From NCBI GenBank assembly GCA_027886185.1, contig WOAB01000098.1, forward strand, positions 3,782,001-3,846,000: a stretch of DNA of 64,000 bases, written 5' to 3'. Below the pieces are notes generated by a model that ran no database searches, was not told the origin of the DNA, and saw nothing but the letters and a program-made list of their open reading frames with translations. Below, one piece after another: positions 55,201-64,000 of this stretch (within the stretch, counting starts at the first letter, position 1; each line of letters starts with the position of its first letter). The stretch is from Rheum nobile (Eukaryota; Streptophyta; Magnoliopsida; Caryophyllales; Polygonaceae). Made by a program: the position numbers and the translations under genes.

Positions 55201-56510
55201 TTAAGGGTTTGCGGCACCTTGGGGGCCTCCGGCCTTTGAAGCATCATCTAAAATCATGTCCAAGAACTCGTCATTGTAGGCTTGATTACTCGGCGGGTCC
55301 GAGAACACGAGCGAAAAGGGAAGCTGTGAGTTCCCTCCTACTGCTGCAAAGAAAGCAATGGGTTGATGCGAGGAGCTCCCCGGGAAAACATGCAACGAGG
55401 AAAACACGTCACTCTTCCTCTTTGTGCCCCGATCCCCCCTTCCAAGCAATGTCGATCCCTCAAAGAGAGTAGACACGCCCCATGCTTCCACAACACTAAG
55501 ATAGTCATCCACCACATGGCCATAAGGAAGAGGCCGAAAAGGGTCAGCCCGCTTTGGCTTTATAGGTTGCACACGTGGATTGAACACGATGGGGGCCACA
55601 CCGGCATGACGAGCCATCTGGTTTATGCCATCTTTTCCCCCGGCCTCATACAATGGACGCGAAATATGCATATACCTCCGCTTAAAGCGCAAGCCCCTTG
55701 CAAACTTGCTCACCGCCTCTTCCCGGATCGCCTGCCTTTGATCGGCGAAATTGGCAATGACACTCCTCAAGCTCTCAACCTCTGAAAGAAGCCCAAAATG
55801 CTCCTGCCCAAGCGAGAAAGTTACCTCCTAGCCTATTCGGCCCGCCAATTGGCGGCCTCGGCCCCTGCTTTCGCGGCCCCTACTTCCGAGGAGACCTCGA
55901 CAAGCTGGTGGTTTAGCATGGTAACCTCTTGCTCCGCTTCCTCGACTCTATGCCTGGCCTGGTGAGCTTGCTCCTCGGCCTGCCATGCTCGTTCCTCCGC
56001 CCGCCTCAGAGAATCCTGCAAAGACTGGGCACGCTGGTTGCGTGCCCCGAGCATAATCCCCGCCTGCAAAAAAGCCAAAAGCAAGGAAGACGGTTACCCT
56101 TGCAAACACCCAACACCACCCGACAAAGAAGAAAAGAGAAGAAAGGGAAAGAAGCATACCGTTAGCCAGGACCCGTCCAACAACAAGTTGATGCCGTCTT
56201 CCGTAAGAGAAAGCCCCCTCACGTAAGCTGCTCCCATCGAGAAGCCGACAAGGGTCTAAAAGACCTTGGTCACCTCACTGACGGGGAGCACATGGAGGGT
56301 CGACAACCTATCCATCTGCAAGATTGGAGCCTGTGGGCCGCGAGAATTGGCTTCCCCCTCCCCGGCGGAATATCCTCGAGATTTACAACCTGTGCGGGTG
56401 GTGCAGACGGTTCCGCAGCAAACACTTGCCCCGTGCCCCCCCGACAATGTTCCTCTCTGGGGTGCTCGCCAGAAGCTATGGGTTTTGGACGTCGGCCCAC
56501 ACCGGCCCTG
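55201..56510 (-). pseudogene. Antisense coiled-coil ORF of the Tat element
   Basis: Opposite to gag-pol. An upstream part (about 56500-56160) ends at an AACG|GTATGC donor-like site. A CAG acceptor at 56064 opens AGIMLGARNQRAQ, then a heptad-rich coiled coil (RRAEERAWQAEEQAHQARH, then VTMLNHQLVEVSSEVGAA), with a stop at 55833. The last part (55770-55201) is LRSVIANFADQRQAIREEA, YMHISRPLYEAGGKDGINQM and an ending FLDMILDDASKAGGPQGA. Antisense ORFs at this position are known in Tat/Retand elements, but their function is not. Frame changes near 56250 and the internal stop suggest decay. Confidence 0.65.
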
Positions 56511-56657
56511 TGACATGATTGCCCGCTCCCTTCTCGTACCCCAGACTAAAGCTCGACCCCGCCCTTCGATCAACCTGTTTACCAGGCACCCCTCTGAAGC
56601 TGCCGCCGGACTCGTCGATGCTCTCAAAGTCATCCGGGTCCATCCTGTCACCTGCAA

Positions 56658-59210
56658 TGTAATACCCTATAATTTTTAAGGGTATTTTGAAATTTTATTT
56701 TTCTTATGCCCGGATTGCTAGACAGATTTAATTCAGAGAAGATCGAACATTCTGTAATATGTTCTGAACTCTGTAAAATTTTCCGAGCATTATATAATAC
56801 AGTTGAAGTGTTTTCGGGGTTAATATATCGTTAGTGTACGAATATATTTAACCCGGGGTTAAAAGAACTCGTACCCATACTTTCCTCGCACATACAAGTG
56901 CGACCTTTTAGAAAAATCGTCATACCTTTTGATTCCATGATCCATTCAATGTGAAATTTGGAAGGATTAAAATAGACTTCTAGATCTAACTCATCGATTT
57001 GGAATCACCTCATTTGGAGTTCGGAGCTGAGACAAAGGCCCCGTCGAAGTCAGGACGATTTCCTGATGGTCACGACCGCACCCGCGGTGAGAGCATGACC
57101 GCACCCGCGGCGAGCGCTGACAGCTTCGTCTTCACGATAAGATTTCCGAAATTCTATCCTTTTGGCCACTTGGCCACTTGCTCCACTTGGCTCTTTGCCT
57201 TGTCCCCTTGTCCCCTAGCTTGTCCCCTTAGAGGAAGCTCGGATTGAGCTATAAAAGGGAGGTGAACCCGAAGCTCTTCTTCTCTTCTTCTTCCTTCTTT
57301 TATCTTCATTTTCTCTGTTTTTCTCCCCTCTGAATTTGCCATTTTCGGGGCTGTTGGAGCTCGATTCGAGAAGGCTCACGAGTTGGAGAAGGTTGCCCAA
57401 GTGTTAGACTAAAGCTTTGAGGTGTTTTGAGGTCATTCGAATGCAAAACAAAGCCTCCACGAATTGGGTAATTTTTCTTCCCCGCCATGGCTGTTCTTCG
57501 AGCTTTCTCTGTTCACTCCACCACACCCCGCGGCAGCCTTCCACCGCACCCGCGACAAGGCTGTCCGAGAGGTGTTTTGTGTGGTTTGGCCTTGGGCTTT
57601 GGCTTGTTTCCTTTGTTTCTTCTTATATTCTTTTAGATTCATATATAAGTGTATTGAATCTAACTTAGGGTCTTGTTATGGGCCATTTCTTAGGGATTTA
57701 ATATCCAAGATTTGCTCCATTTTCAGATCCAGGAACTAGACGTTGCTCAACTTGGTTCGAACTTGTCGGATCTAAGGCAAGTGGCGGTTCTCTCTTGTTC
57801 ATCATTCCATATTTGATTATTTATCAATAGTTTTGTTGTTAAATAATTTCGGATGATTGTTAATTATGTTGGAAATTTTTTGATAACGTTATGTGAAATA
57901 AAACGGATATTATTACTAGGTTGTATATTCTGCTAGAACCGACGCTAGTATATGATAGATTTGTTGTGCAGGTGAAGGCCGTAAGGGTCCTTGATATGAT
58001 TTATTGTGTGTGGCTTAGATTATTAAATCTAGGGTGATAGTTGTCCAGGTTGAGCCGTGATGGTTCTCTGTGTGATGTGTTTGCGTGTTTAACTGTTAGT
58101 TAGCATGAGTATTCGTAGGAGCGCCTGGATCCGGTGTGTTCCATGGGCGTTTCTTTATAACTGTTTAGGGTAATTAAAACCCATGCGATAGTAAAAGTTT
58201 GGACTTTGTGAGGTTCATTCTTTATAAGGGCGATTAAGACCCAATGCGATAGTGAAAGTTTGGACTCCGAGAGGTTCATTCTTTATAAGGGCGATTAAGA
58301 CCCAATGCGATAGTAAAAGTTTGGACTTTGTGAGGTTCATTCTTTATAAGGGCAATTAAGACCCAATGCGATAGTTAGAGGTTTGGATCCCGTGAGGTTA
58401 GGTTAAAAGCTTATAACGTGATATGTGTGTGTATGGTCATTTAATTCAGATAAGTGCCTGAAAGCACCTAATTAATGAACATTGGCGAGTAGTGCAACGT
58501 AGCGCTAGTGCAGCTAGGATTGTTCATCTAGCTTAGATCGCTTGTATGCGAAGCTGTTTGTGTGTTTGTTTATGTTCCCAACATTTGTCATATTTCCTAT
58601 AAGGCTCATTTCTTTTGGAGTCTTCTTTTGGGATTGATTGCTGTGAGACTCGATCTCCAGAATCTTCTCTTGTGCATACCTCTTGTTTATTTCAATAGGA
58701 GTATGATGGTTGACTATCGTCATCGGTTATTATTCGAGAAGCGATGAGTCTAACCTAATACGACTGCTTCGAACCACTCTGCTTTGTACCCTTGCTAGTC
58801 TATTCATTTAGACTAACCAACCGTTATATTCCTTACATGGTTGGCTGGTGTCATCCGTTCGATTCGACACATCAGGTGTGTTGTAGTTCCGTGAAGACTA
58901 GAACGACTATGAAGATGAACGGTGTTTTCGACAAGTTGTTTTGTCGCTTTGTTTACAAGTTTTCCGTTGTGCTATTTTGTATTTTGTTAAAGACTTTCGC
59001 TGTTGTATTTCTGATTATTGGGTCGTTTTTGGAATCGTGTAATTCTGCGACCATGTGGTTTAATAAAAGTTATGATTTTAGTATTGTAACTATGTTTTAA
59101 GTCAGTTATGACGTCGGAAAAGCCTGGGGTGACTTCGGGGTTTACGTCCGGGGTCATCGGCAGTAGCACTTTCAATTCTTTCAAATGGGTTAAAATTTAG
59201 GGGTGTTATA
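56658..59210 (+). repeat. Tekay 5' LTR, 2553 bp
   Basis: From TGTAATACCC to GGGGTGTTATA. TATAAAAG at 57250-57257. CCGCACCCGCGG sites at about 57068 and 57091 and variants near 57526 and 57545. A 61-bp tandem array at 58151-58400. The end is TATA rather than the usual TACA, a likely substitution; the other LTR cannot be checked there. Confidence 0.88.
58151..58400 (+). repeat. 61-bp tandem array within the Tekay 5' LTR
   Basis: Units start at 58151 (67 bp, diverged), 58218, 58279 and 58340, each TTCTTTATAAGGGCGATTAA, then GACCCAATGCGATAGT and AAAGTTTGGACT. The same array is in the 3' LTR at 62749-62998, so it predates insertion. Confidence 0.92.
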
Positions 59211-59213
59211 GAT

Positions 59214-59226
59214 TTGGTATCAGAGC
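59214..59226 (+). other. Tekay primer-binding site (initiator tRNA-Met)
   Basis: TTGGTATCAGAGC lies a few bases after the LTR end, complementary to the initiator methionine tRNA 3' end. Confidence 0.85.
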
Positions 59227-59590
59227 AAAAATGTTTTCCAAGAGCTCTGAATTTTTTTCAAATAAAAAGTCGTTCATAGTCGTGCCTTCTACAGTCTGAC
59301 ATGGAAGTTTGCTTCTGTGTCTAGAAAGACTAAGACTCTCTGTTTGTCGCCCGAAGGTTAAGGGTGCAGTTCTCATCAGAAGGACTCAGAAGAAGTTGGG
59401 GTGGTTTTGCCATCTCCATTTAGACTTGAGTTTTCAGTTCTCTTGTCAGGATTTGAGGTTGTAGAACCTAGTATTCTAGTTCAGAGTTCATTTAGGAAAG
59501 TTTACCACGTTGATCTGCTCTGAGTTGACTTTTATTACATTATGGATAGATATTAATGTTTAAAGTACTTGGACTTTGATCGGTAATCAG

Positions 59591-60925
59591 ATGGTGAACC
59601 CGAGGGACATTATTCGCACTGGTGCTGGGTCGAGTAACGACCCGAGACCAGGTGCAAGGATTGATGCAGACCCTGTGGAAGAACACGAGTCTGAGAACAA
59701 CAATCCAGGAGGCAATGGCCAAGATCAGGCCGACGCTCCAGTGGTGCTCGATGCAGCCACAGTCGCAGCGATCCGGGGGATTGTCCTGCAAGCAATTACT
59801 GAGATAATGCGACCAATCGCACCTCAGGCACAAGCTGTGCCAGCACCTCCAGAAGTTCCGAGATTTGAGGAACAAGGGAACCGTGTGCTACAAGGAGGCG
59901 TGATCAGGGATAGAGGAGAGTATGGCCGAGCGCTGAAGGCTATTAACTCCATGAGACCCGACAGTTATGATGGAAAAGGAGAGCCAGTCAGGGTGGCTCA
60001 TTGGTTCTCACATATGGAACGGTTATTCCGTAATGTTGAGTGCACGGAAGCGGAAAAGGTGCATCTAGCTTCTCTGTAGCTGAAGGAAGAAGCCAGTGAA
60101 TGGTGGGAGAGTACCGGCTTAGCTGATAGCCCGGTGTTGACCTGGTCAATGTTTAAGACCAAGATGACGGACCATTTCTTCTCTCGAGCTATGAGGGAGG
60201 AGAAGCACAAAGAGTTTTTATATCCAAAGACAGAAGGGTTGAAGGTGACAGAGCTCACCACTAAGTTCAATCATTTGCTGCAGTATGCAGAACCGCAGAT
60301 AATCAGTGAGGCTCAGAAGATCTGGTACTTCCATGAATGGATGAGCCCAGATATTAAGCCATGGATGGTGCACCACTCATGCTCTACTCTGGAGCAGTAC
60401 GTGGATGCGGCCTACAAGTTGGAGGCAACTCTGGAGGAGTCTGCCCGTAAGCGGAAGAAGCAGGTTAAGGAAAAAGGTGGGCAGCAGGATTGCCAAGCTG
60501 GTTCGTTCAAACGACCGGCATCGCCTACTAAGTTTGAGAAGTCTGGTCGTGCTAAGACCGAGACAACTCATTCTGGCTCTGCCAGGGGCTCAGGTTGGAG
60601 CAACAGACCATATCAGTGTTTCAATTGTGGTGCTTTTGGGCACAAGAATTTTGATTGTCAGAGTGAGAAGAGATTATGCTTTGGCTGTGGAAAGGAAGGT
60701 CACATGCAAAAGTTCTGTCGTCAGGGAGAGCAGAAAGGAACGGAGTCGCAGCAAGGGTCTGCTAATCAGAATAACCGGCCTGAGTATAAACCGGTGGAGG
60801 CTCCAAGTCCTTCGATGCAGACAACTGCACAGAATAAAGGGAAGGCCCCAGTAGCTTCTGGAAGTCAAGGTCGACGTCTTTACGTGATACGTGAGGCGGA
60901 TGGGCCTGATGTTCCATTTGCTTAA
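59591..60925 (+). pseudogene. Tekay-like gag with two zinc knuckles, one in-frame stop
   Basis: ATG at 59591 (MVNPRDIIRTGAG). After an acidic linker the retrotransposon gag domain is clear: RPDSYDGKGEPVRVAHWFSH, then LKEEASEWWEST, SRAMREEKHKEFL and LEQYVDAAYKLEATLEE. Two CCHC knuckles follow, CFNCGAFGHKNFDC (about 60619) and CFGCGKEGHMQKFC (about 60679). A TAG at 60077-60079 interrupts the frame before LKEEAS; otherwise it is open to the TAA at 60923. Translation ends without entering a protease, so the element appears built around gag alone. It would need pol in trans. Confidence 0.9.
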
Positions 60926-61255
60926 AGCTTTCTACTTTTGTTGTAGGTTGTAGACGTGGGTGTTTACCCAGTCTTTTGTTATGAATGGTTGTGTTAGTAA
61001 GTTTAAGTAGGCAGCAGGGTTTGTAACCTTTTGTTGTAAATATTCTTGCTAATATAAATATATGGTTGAACCCCAGAAGATTGGAGCAGTTGCGCAGTAA
61101 GGTTGTACCGTTGGTACGAGTTTTGTGCTCCAAGTTAGAAACCGAAGAGGTTACTTGGGAGACTGAGACGAGTATGCTTAGATACTTTCCCTAATTGTTG
61201 TCGGCCTTGAATGATGCAAGTTTCGGGGTCGAAACTTAAAATAAGGGGGTAGTAA

Positions 61256-63428
61256 TGTAATACCCTGTAATTTTTAAGGGTATTTTGAAATTTTATTTTT
61301 CTTATGCCCGGATTGCTAGACGGATTTAATTCAGAGAAGATCGGACATTCTGTAATATGTTCTGAACTCTGTAAAATTTTCCGAGCATTATATAATACAG
61401 TTGAAGTGTTTTCGGGGTTAATATATCGTTAGTGTACGAATATATTTAACCCGGGGTTAAAAGAACTCGTACCCATACTTTCCTCGCCCATACAAGTGCG
61501 ACCTTTTAGCAAAATCGTCATACCTTTTGATTCCATGATCCATTCAATGTGAAATTTGGCAGGATTAAAATAGACTTCTAGATATAACTCCTCGATTTGG
61601 AATCACCTCATTTGGAGTTCGGAGCTGAGAGAACGGCCCCGTCGAAGTCAGGACGATTTCCTGATGGTCACGACCGCACCCGCGGTGAGAGCATGACCGC
61701 ACCCGCGGCGAGCGCTGACAGCTTCGAATTCGCGATAAGATTTCTGAAATTCTATCCTTTTGGCCACTTGGCCACTTGCTCCACTTGGCTCTTTGCCTTG
61801 TCCCCTTGTCCCCTAGGTTGTCCCCTTAGAGGAAGCTCGGATTGAGCTATAAAAGGGAGGTGAACCCGAAGCTCTTCTTCTCTTCTTCTTCCTTCTTTTC
61901 TCTTCATTTTCTCTGTTTTTCTCCCCTCTGAATTTGCCATTTTCGGGGCTGTTGGAGCTCGATTCGAGAAGGCTCACGAGTTGGAGAAGGTTGCCCAAGT
62001 GTTAGACTAAAGCTTTGAGGTGTTTTGAGGTCATTCGAATGCAAAACAAAGCCTCCACGAATTGGGTAATTTTTCTTCCCCGCCATGGCTGTTCTTCGAG
62101 CTTTCTCTGTTCACTCCACCGCACCCCGCGGCAGCCTTCCACCGCACCCGCGGCAAGGCTGTCCGAGAGGTGTTTTGTGTGGTTTGGCCTTGGGCTTTGG
62201 CTTGTTTCCTTTGTTTCTTCTTATATTCTTTTAGATTCATATATAAGTGTATTGAATCTAACTTAGGGTCTTGTTATGGGCCATTTCTTAGGGATTTAAT
62301 ATCCAAGATTTGCTCCAGTTTCAGATCCAGGAACTAGACGTTGCTCAGCTTGGTTCGAACTTGTCGGATCTAAGGCAAGTGGCAGTTCTCTCTTGTTCAT
62401 CATTCCATATTTGATTATTTATCAATAGTTTTGTTGTTAAATAATTTGGGATGATTGTTAATTATGTTGGAAATTTGTTTGATAACGTTATGTGAAATAA
62501 AACAGATATTATTACTAGGTTGTATATTCTGCTAGAACCGACGCTAGTATATGATAGATTTGTTGTGCAGGTGAAGGCCGTAAGGGTCCTTGATATGATT
62601 TATTATGTGTGGCTTAGATTATTAAATCTAGGGTGATAGTTGTTCAGGTTGAGCCGTGATGGTTCTCTGTGTGATGTGTTTGCGTGTTTAACTGTTAGTT
62701 AGCACGAGTATTCGTAGGAGCGCCTGGATCCGGTGTGTTCCATGGGCGTTTCTTTATAACTATTTAGGGTAATTAAAACCCATGCAATAGTAAAAGTTTG
62801 GACTTTGTGAGGTTCATTCTTTATAAGGGCGATTAAGACCCAATGCGATAGTGAAAGTTTGGACTCCGAGAGGTTCATTCTTTATAAGGGCGATTAAGAC
62901 CCAATGCGATAGTAAAAGTTTGGACTTTGTGAGATTCATTCTTTATAAGGGCAATTAAGACCCAATGCGATAGTTAGAGGTTTGGATCCTGTGAGGTTAG
63001 GTTAAAAGCTTATAACGTGATATGTGTGTGTATGATCATTTAATTCAGATAAGTGCCTGAAAGCACCTAATTAATGAACGTTGGCGAGTAGTGCAACGTA
63101 GCGCTAGTGCAGCTAGGATTGTTCGTCTAGCTTAGATCGCTTGTATGCGAAGCTGTTTGTGTGTTTGTTTATGTTCCCAACATTTGTCATGTTTCCTATA
63201 AGGCTCATAACTTTTGGAGTCTTCTTTTGGGATTGATTGCTGTGAGACTCGATCTCCAGAATCTTCTCTTGTGCATACCTCTTGTTTATTTTAGTAGGAG
63301 TATGATGGTTGACTATCGTCATCGGTTATTATTCGAGAAGTGATGAGTCTAACCTAATACGACTGCTTCGAACCACTCTGCTTTGTACCCTTGCTAGTCT
63401 ATTCATTTAGACTAACCAACCGTTATAT
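61256..63428 (+). repeat. Tekay 3' LTR, truncated by LINE insertion
   Basis: Matches the 5' LTR from its first base up to CCGTTATAT, with only scattered substitutions. TATAAAAG at 61848-61855, CCGCACCCGCGG at about 61674, 61697 and 62143, and the 61-bp array at 62749-62998. Confidence 0.92.
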
Positions 63429-64000
63429 TTTTTTTTTGGGGAACGGTAAATTCGATTAAGTAAGACCCTACAAAGAGGGTAGCAAAGCAATTACAACAAA
63501 CACAGCATAACTGGACAAGCACGCAAGCCTTCCAAAACTATGCAAAACCAAGCGTAGTTTGAGAAGCATACAAGCCTTCCAAACCACACAGAAAGCAACA
63601 GAGGCTACAAAGTCTCAACCATACATGGGGGAAATCTATCATGAAGTAATCGAAATACATGCGTAATAATCAAGCGAGCCACAACCTCCTTGGGGACATG
63701 ATTGGCATCAAACACACAAGCATTTCGGGCATGCCAAATGTAGTAGACCGTCGCCGAGAGAGCAAAAACACGAGCCTGAGCAAGGCACCCAAGGCCACGG
63801 GCATTCCTTCGAAGCCAATGCAAGGCACGCCGCACCGAAGACACCTTGGCGGGAATCATGAAGCGAACCCGAACCTCACGCCAAATGTCACTAGCGAAGG
63901 GGCACTCAAAGAACAAGTGATCATGAGTCTCCAAATCCGCCCCACATAAGCGACACCCCGACTCGACATCAAGGAACAAGAGCCTATCATAGGTGGAGAG
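63428..64000 (-). mobile_element. L1-type LINE, 3' end (5' part outside window)
   Basis: On the minus strand a coding region is followed by a 3' UTR ending AATTTACCGTTCCCC and a short poly(A), seen as ten T at 63428-63437. It is inserted into the Tekay LTR at TTATA|TTT. The 3' UTR ending is like that of many plant LINEs. The target-site duplication cannot be checked. Confidence 0.9.
63605..64000 (-). CDS. LINE ORF2 C-terminus, RT-associated zinc-binding domain (zf-RVT)
   Basis: The frame enters from beyond 64000 and ends at 63605. It carries CRLCGADLETHDHLFFECPF then SDIWREV, the zf-RVT Cys/His pattern found after the RT of plant L1 proteins, followed by a hydrophobic/aromatic segment (ATVYYIWHARNACVFD) typical of the same C-terminal region. 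No stop is seen in the visible 124 codons, so the element may be relatively young. RT and endonuclease are outside the window. Confidence 0.9.
   Translation of the reverse strand, partial: LSTYDRLLFLDVESGCRLCGADLETHDHLFFECPFASDIWREVRVRFMIPAKVSSVRRALHWLRRNARGLGCLAQARVFALSATVYYIWHARNACVFDANHVPKEVVARLIITHVFRLLHDRFPPCMVETL

Larger units (their letters stand above)
34214..56657 (+). mobile_element. Ty3/Gypsy retrotransposon, Tat lineage, decayed; host of three insertions
   Basis: The order LTR, PBS, gag, protease, RT, RNase H, a second (archaeal-type) RNase H, integrase, then a long 3' region with tandem repeats and an antisense ORF is that of the Tat lineage. Three other elements (39915-46442, 48118-54279 and from 56658) interrupt it, each at a point where the Tat sequence resumes. 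Its 3' LTR must lie beyond 64000. The proposed 5' LTR start (TG at 34214) is uncertain because no duplication can be checked. Numerous stops make it inactive. Confidence 0.85.
56658..63428 (+). mobile_element. Tekay/Del-like Gypsy element with gag only, 3' LTR broken by a LINE
   Basis: LTRs start TGTAATACCCT(A/G)TAATTTT. TGCAA precedes the element (56653-56657); the matching right duplication lies outside the window. The 5' LTR is 2553 bp. Then come a PBS for initiator tRNA-Met, a gag gene, 330 bp without genes, and a purine tract (AAAATAAGGGGGTAGTAA) before the 3' LTR at 61256. No protease, RT or integrase. The 3' LTR runs 2173 bp before a LINE interrupts it, so about 380 bp should follow past the window. 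Confidence 0.92.

Noticed and set aside
56266..56679. Plus-strand ORF of 137 codons before the Tekay element
   Set aside because: Complement of the antisense Tat ORF, and it runs over the insertion junction at 56658 into the Tekay LTR.

Overview
This window is nuclear DNA of a flowering plant, most likely a eudicot. It holds a degenerate plastid ycf2 fragment inside nuclear transposon sequence, plant-type Helitron, hAT, MULE and CACTA transposons, and Sirevirus-like Copia, Tat, Athila and chromovirus Gypsy retrotransposons. I found no convincing ordinary host gene. Nearly every coding signature belongs to a mobile element, and most are broken. All coordinates, domain calls and mismatch counts were made by eye.

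Layout. Positions 1-6408 are the 5' part of a minus-strand Helitron with a nine-exon RPA1-like gene and a second acidic-tailed gene, each broken by one in-frame stop. Positions 7252 to about 9240 look like a gutted hAT element. A 777-bp non-autonomous Helitron lies at 9803-10579. A FAR1/MuDR-type transposase pseudogene (about 11040-12690) is split by a plastid ycf2 fragment, leaving a chimeric reading frame. A hAT MITE with a perfect 8-bp target duplication is at 12705-13039. A complete CACTA element (14702-19159, TSD TTA) carries a TNP-like/Ulp1-protease gene. A full-length Sirevirus-type Copia element (19893-33012, TSD ATCTG) contains an inverted small LTR element (21741-24266, TSD CTTCT) inside gag.

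From 34214 onward a decayed Tat-lineage Gypsy element is the container. Into it were inserted a chromovirus-like gag-protease element (39915-46442, minus, TSD CATTA), an Athila element (48118-54279, minus, TSD ATGTT) and a gag-only Tekay/Del-like element (56658 onward, plus). The Tekay 3' LTR was in turn hit by a LINE whose poly(A) end is at 63428. The Tat element keeps its 5' LTR, gag, protease, RT, two RNase H domains, integrase, a 60-bp tandem array and an antisense coiled-coil ORF. Its 3' LTR is outside the window.

Reading order. The nest gives relative ages: Tat before the three Gypsy insertions, Tekay before the LINE, Copia before its internal element, MULE before the plastid fragment. 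The points most worth a second look are: the ycf2-MULE chimeric ORF; the CCGC-N3-CGCGG palindromes spread through the Athila element (in coding and non-coding parts) and seen again in the unrelated Tekay LTRs; the unrecognised ORF in place of pol in the gag-protease element; and the CACTA element with a complete Ulp1 catalytic set but no visible TNP2 catalytic domain.
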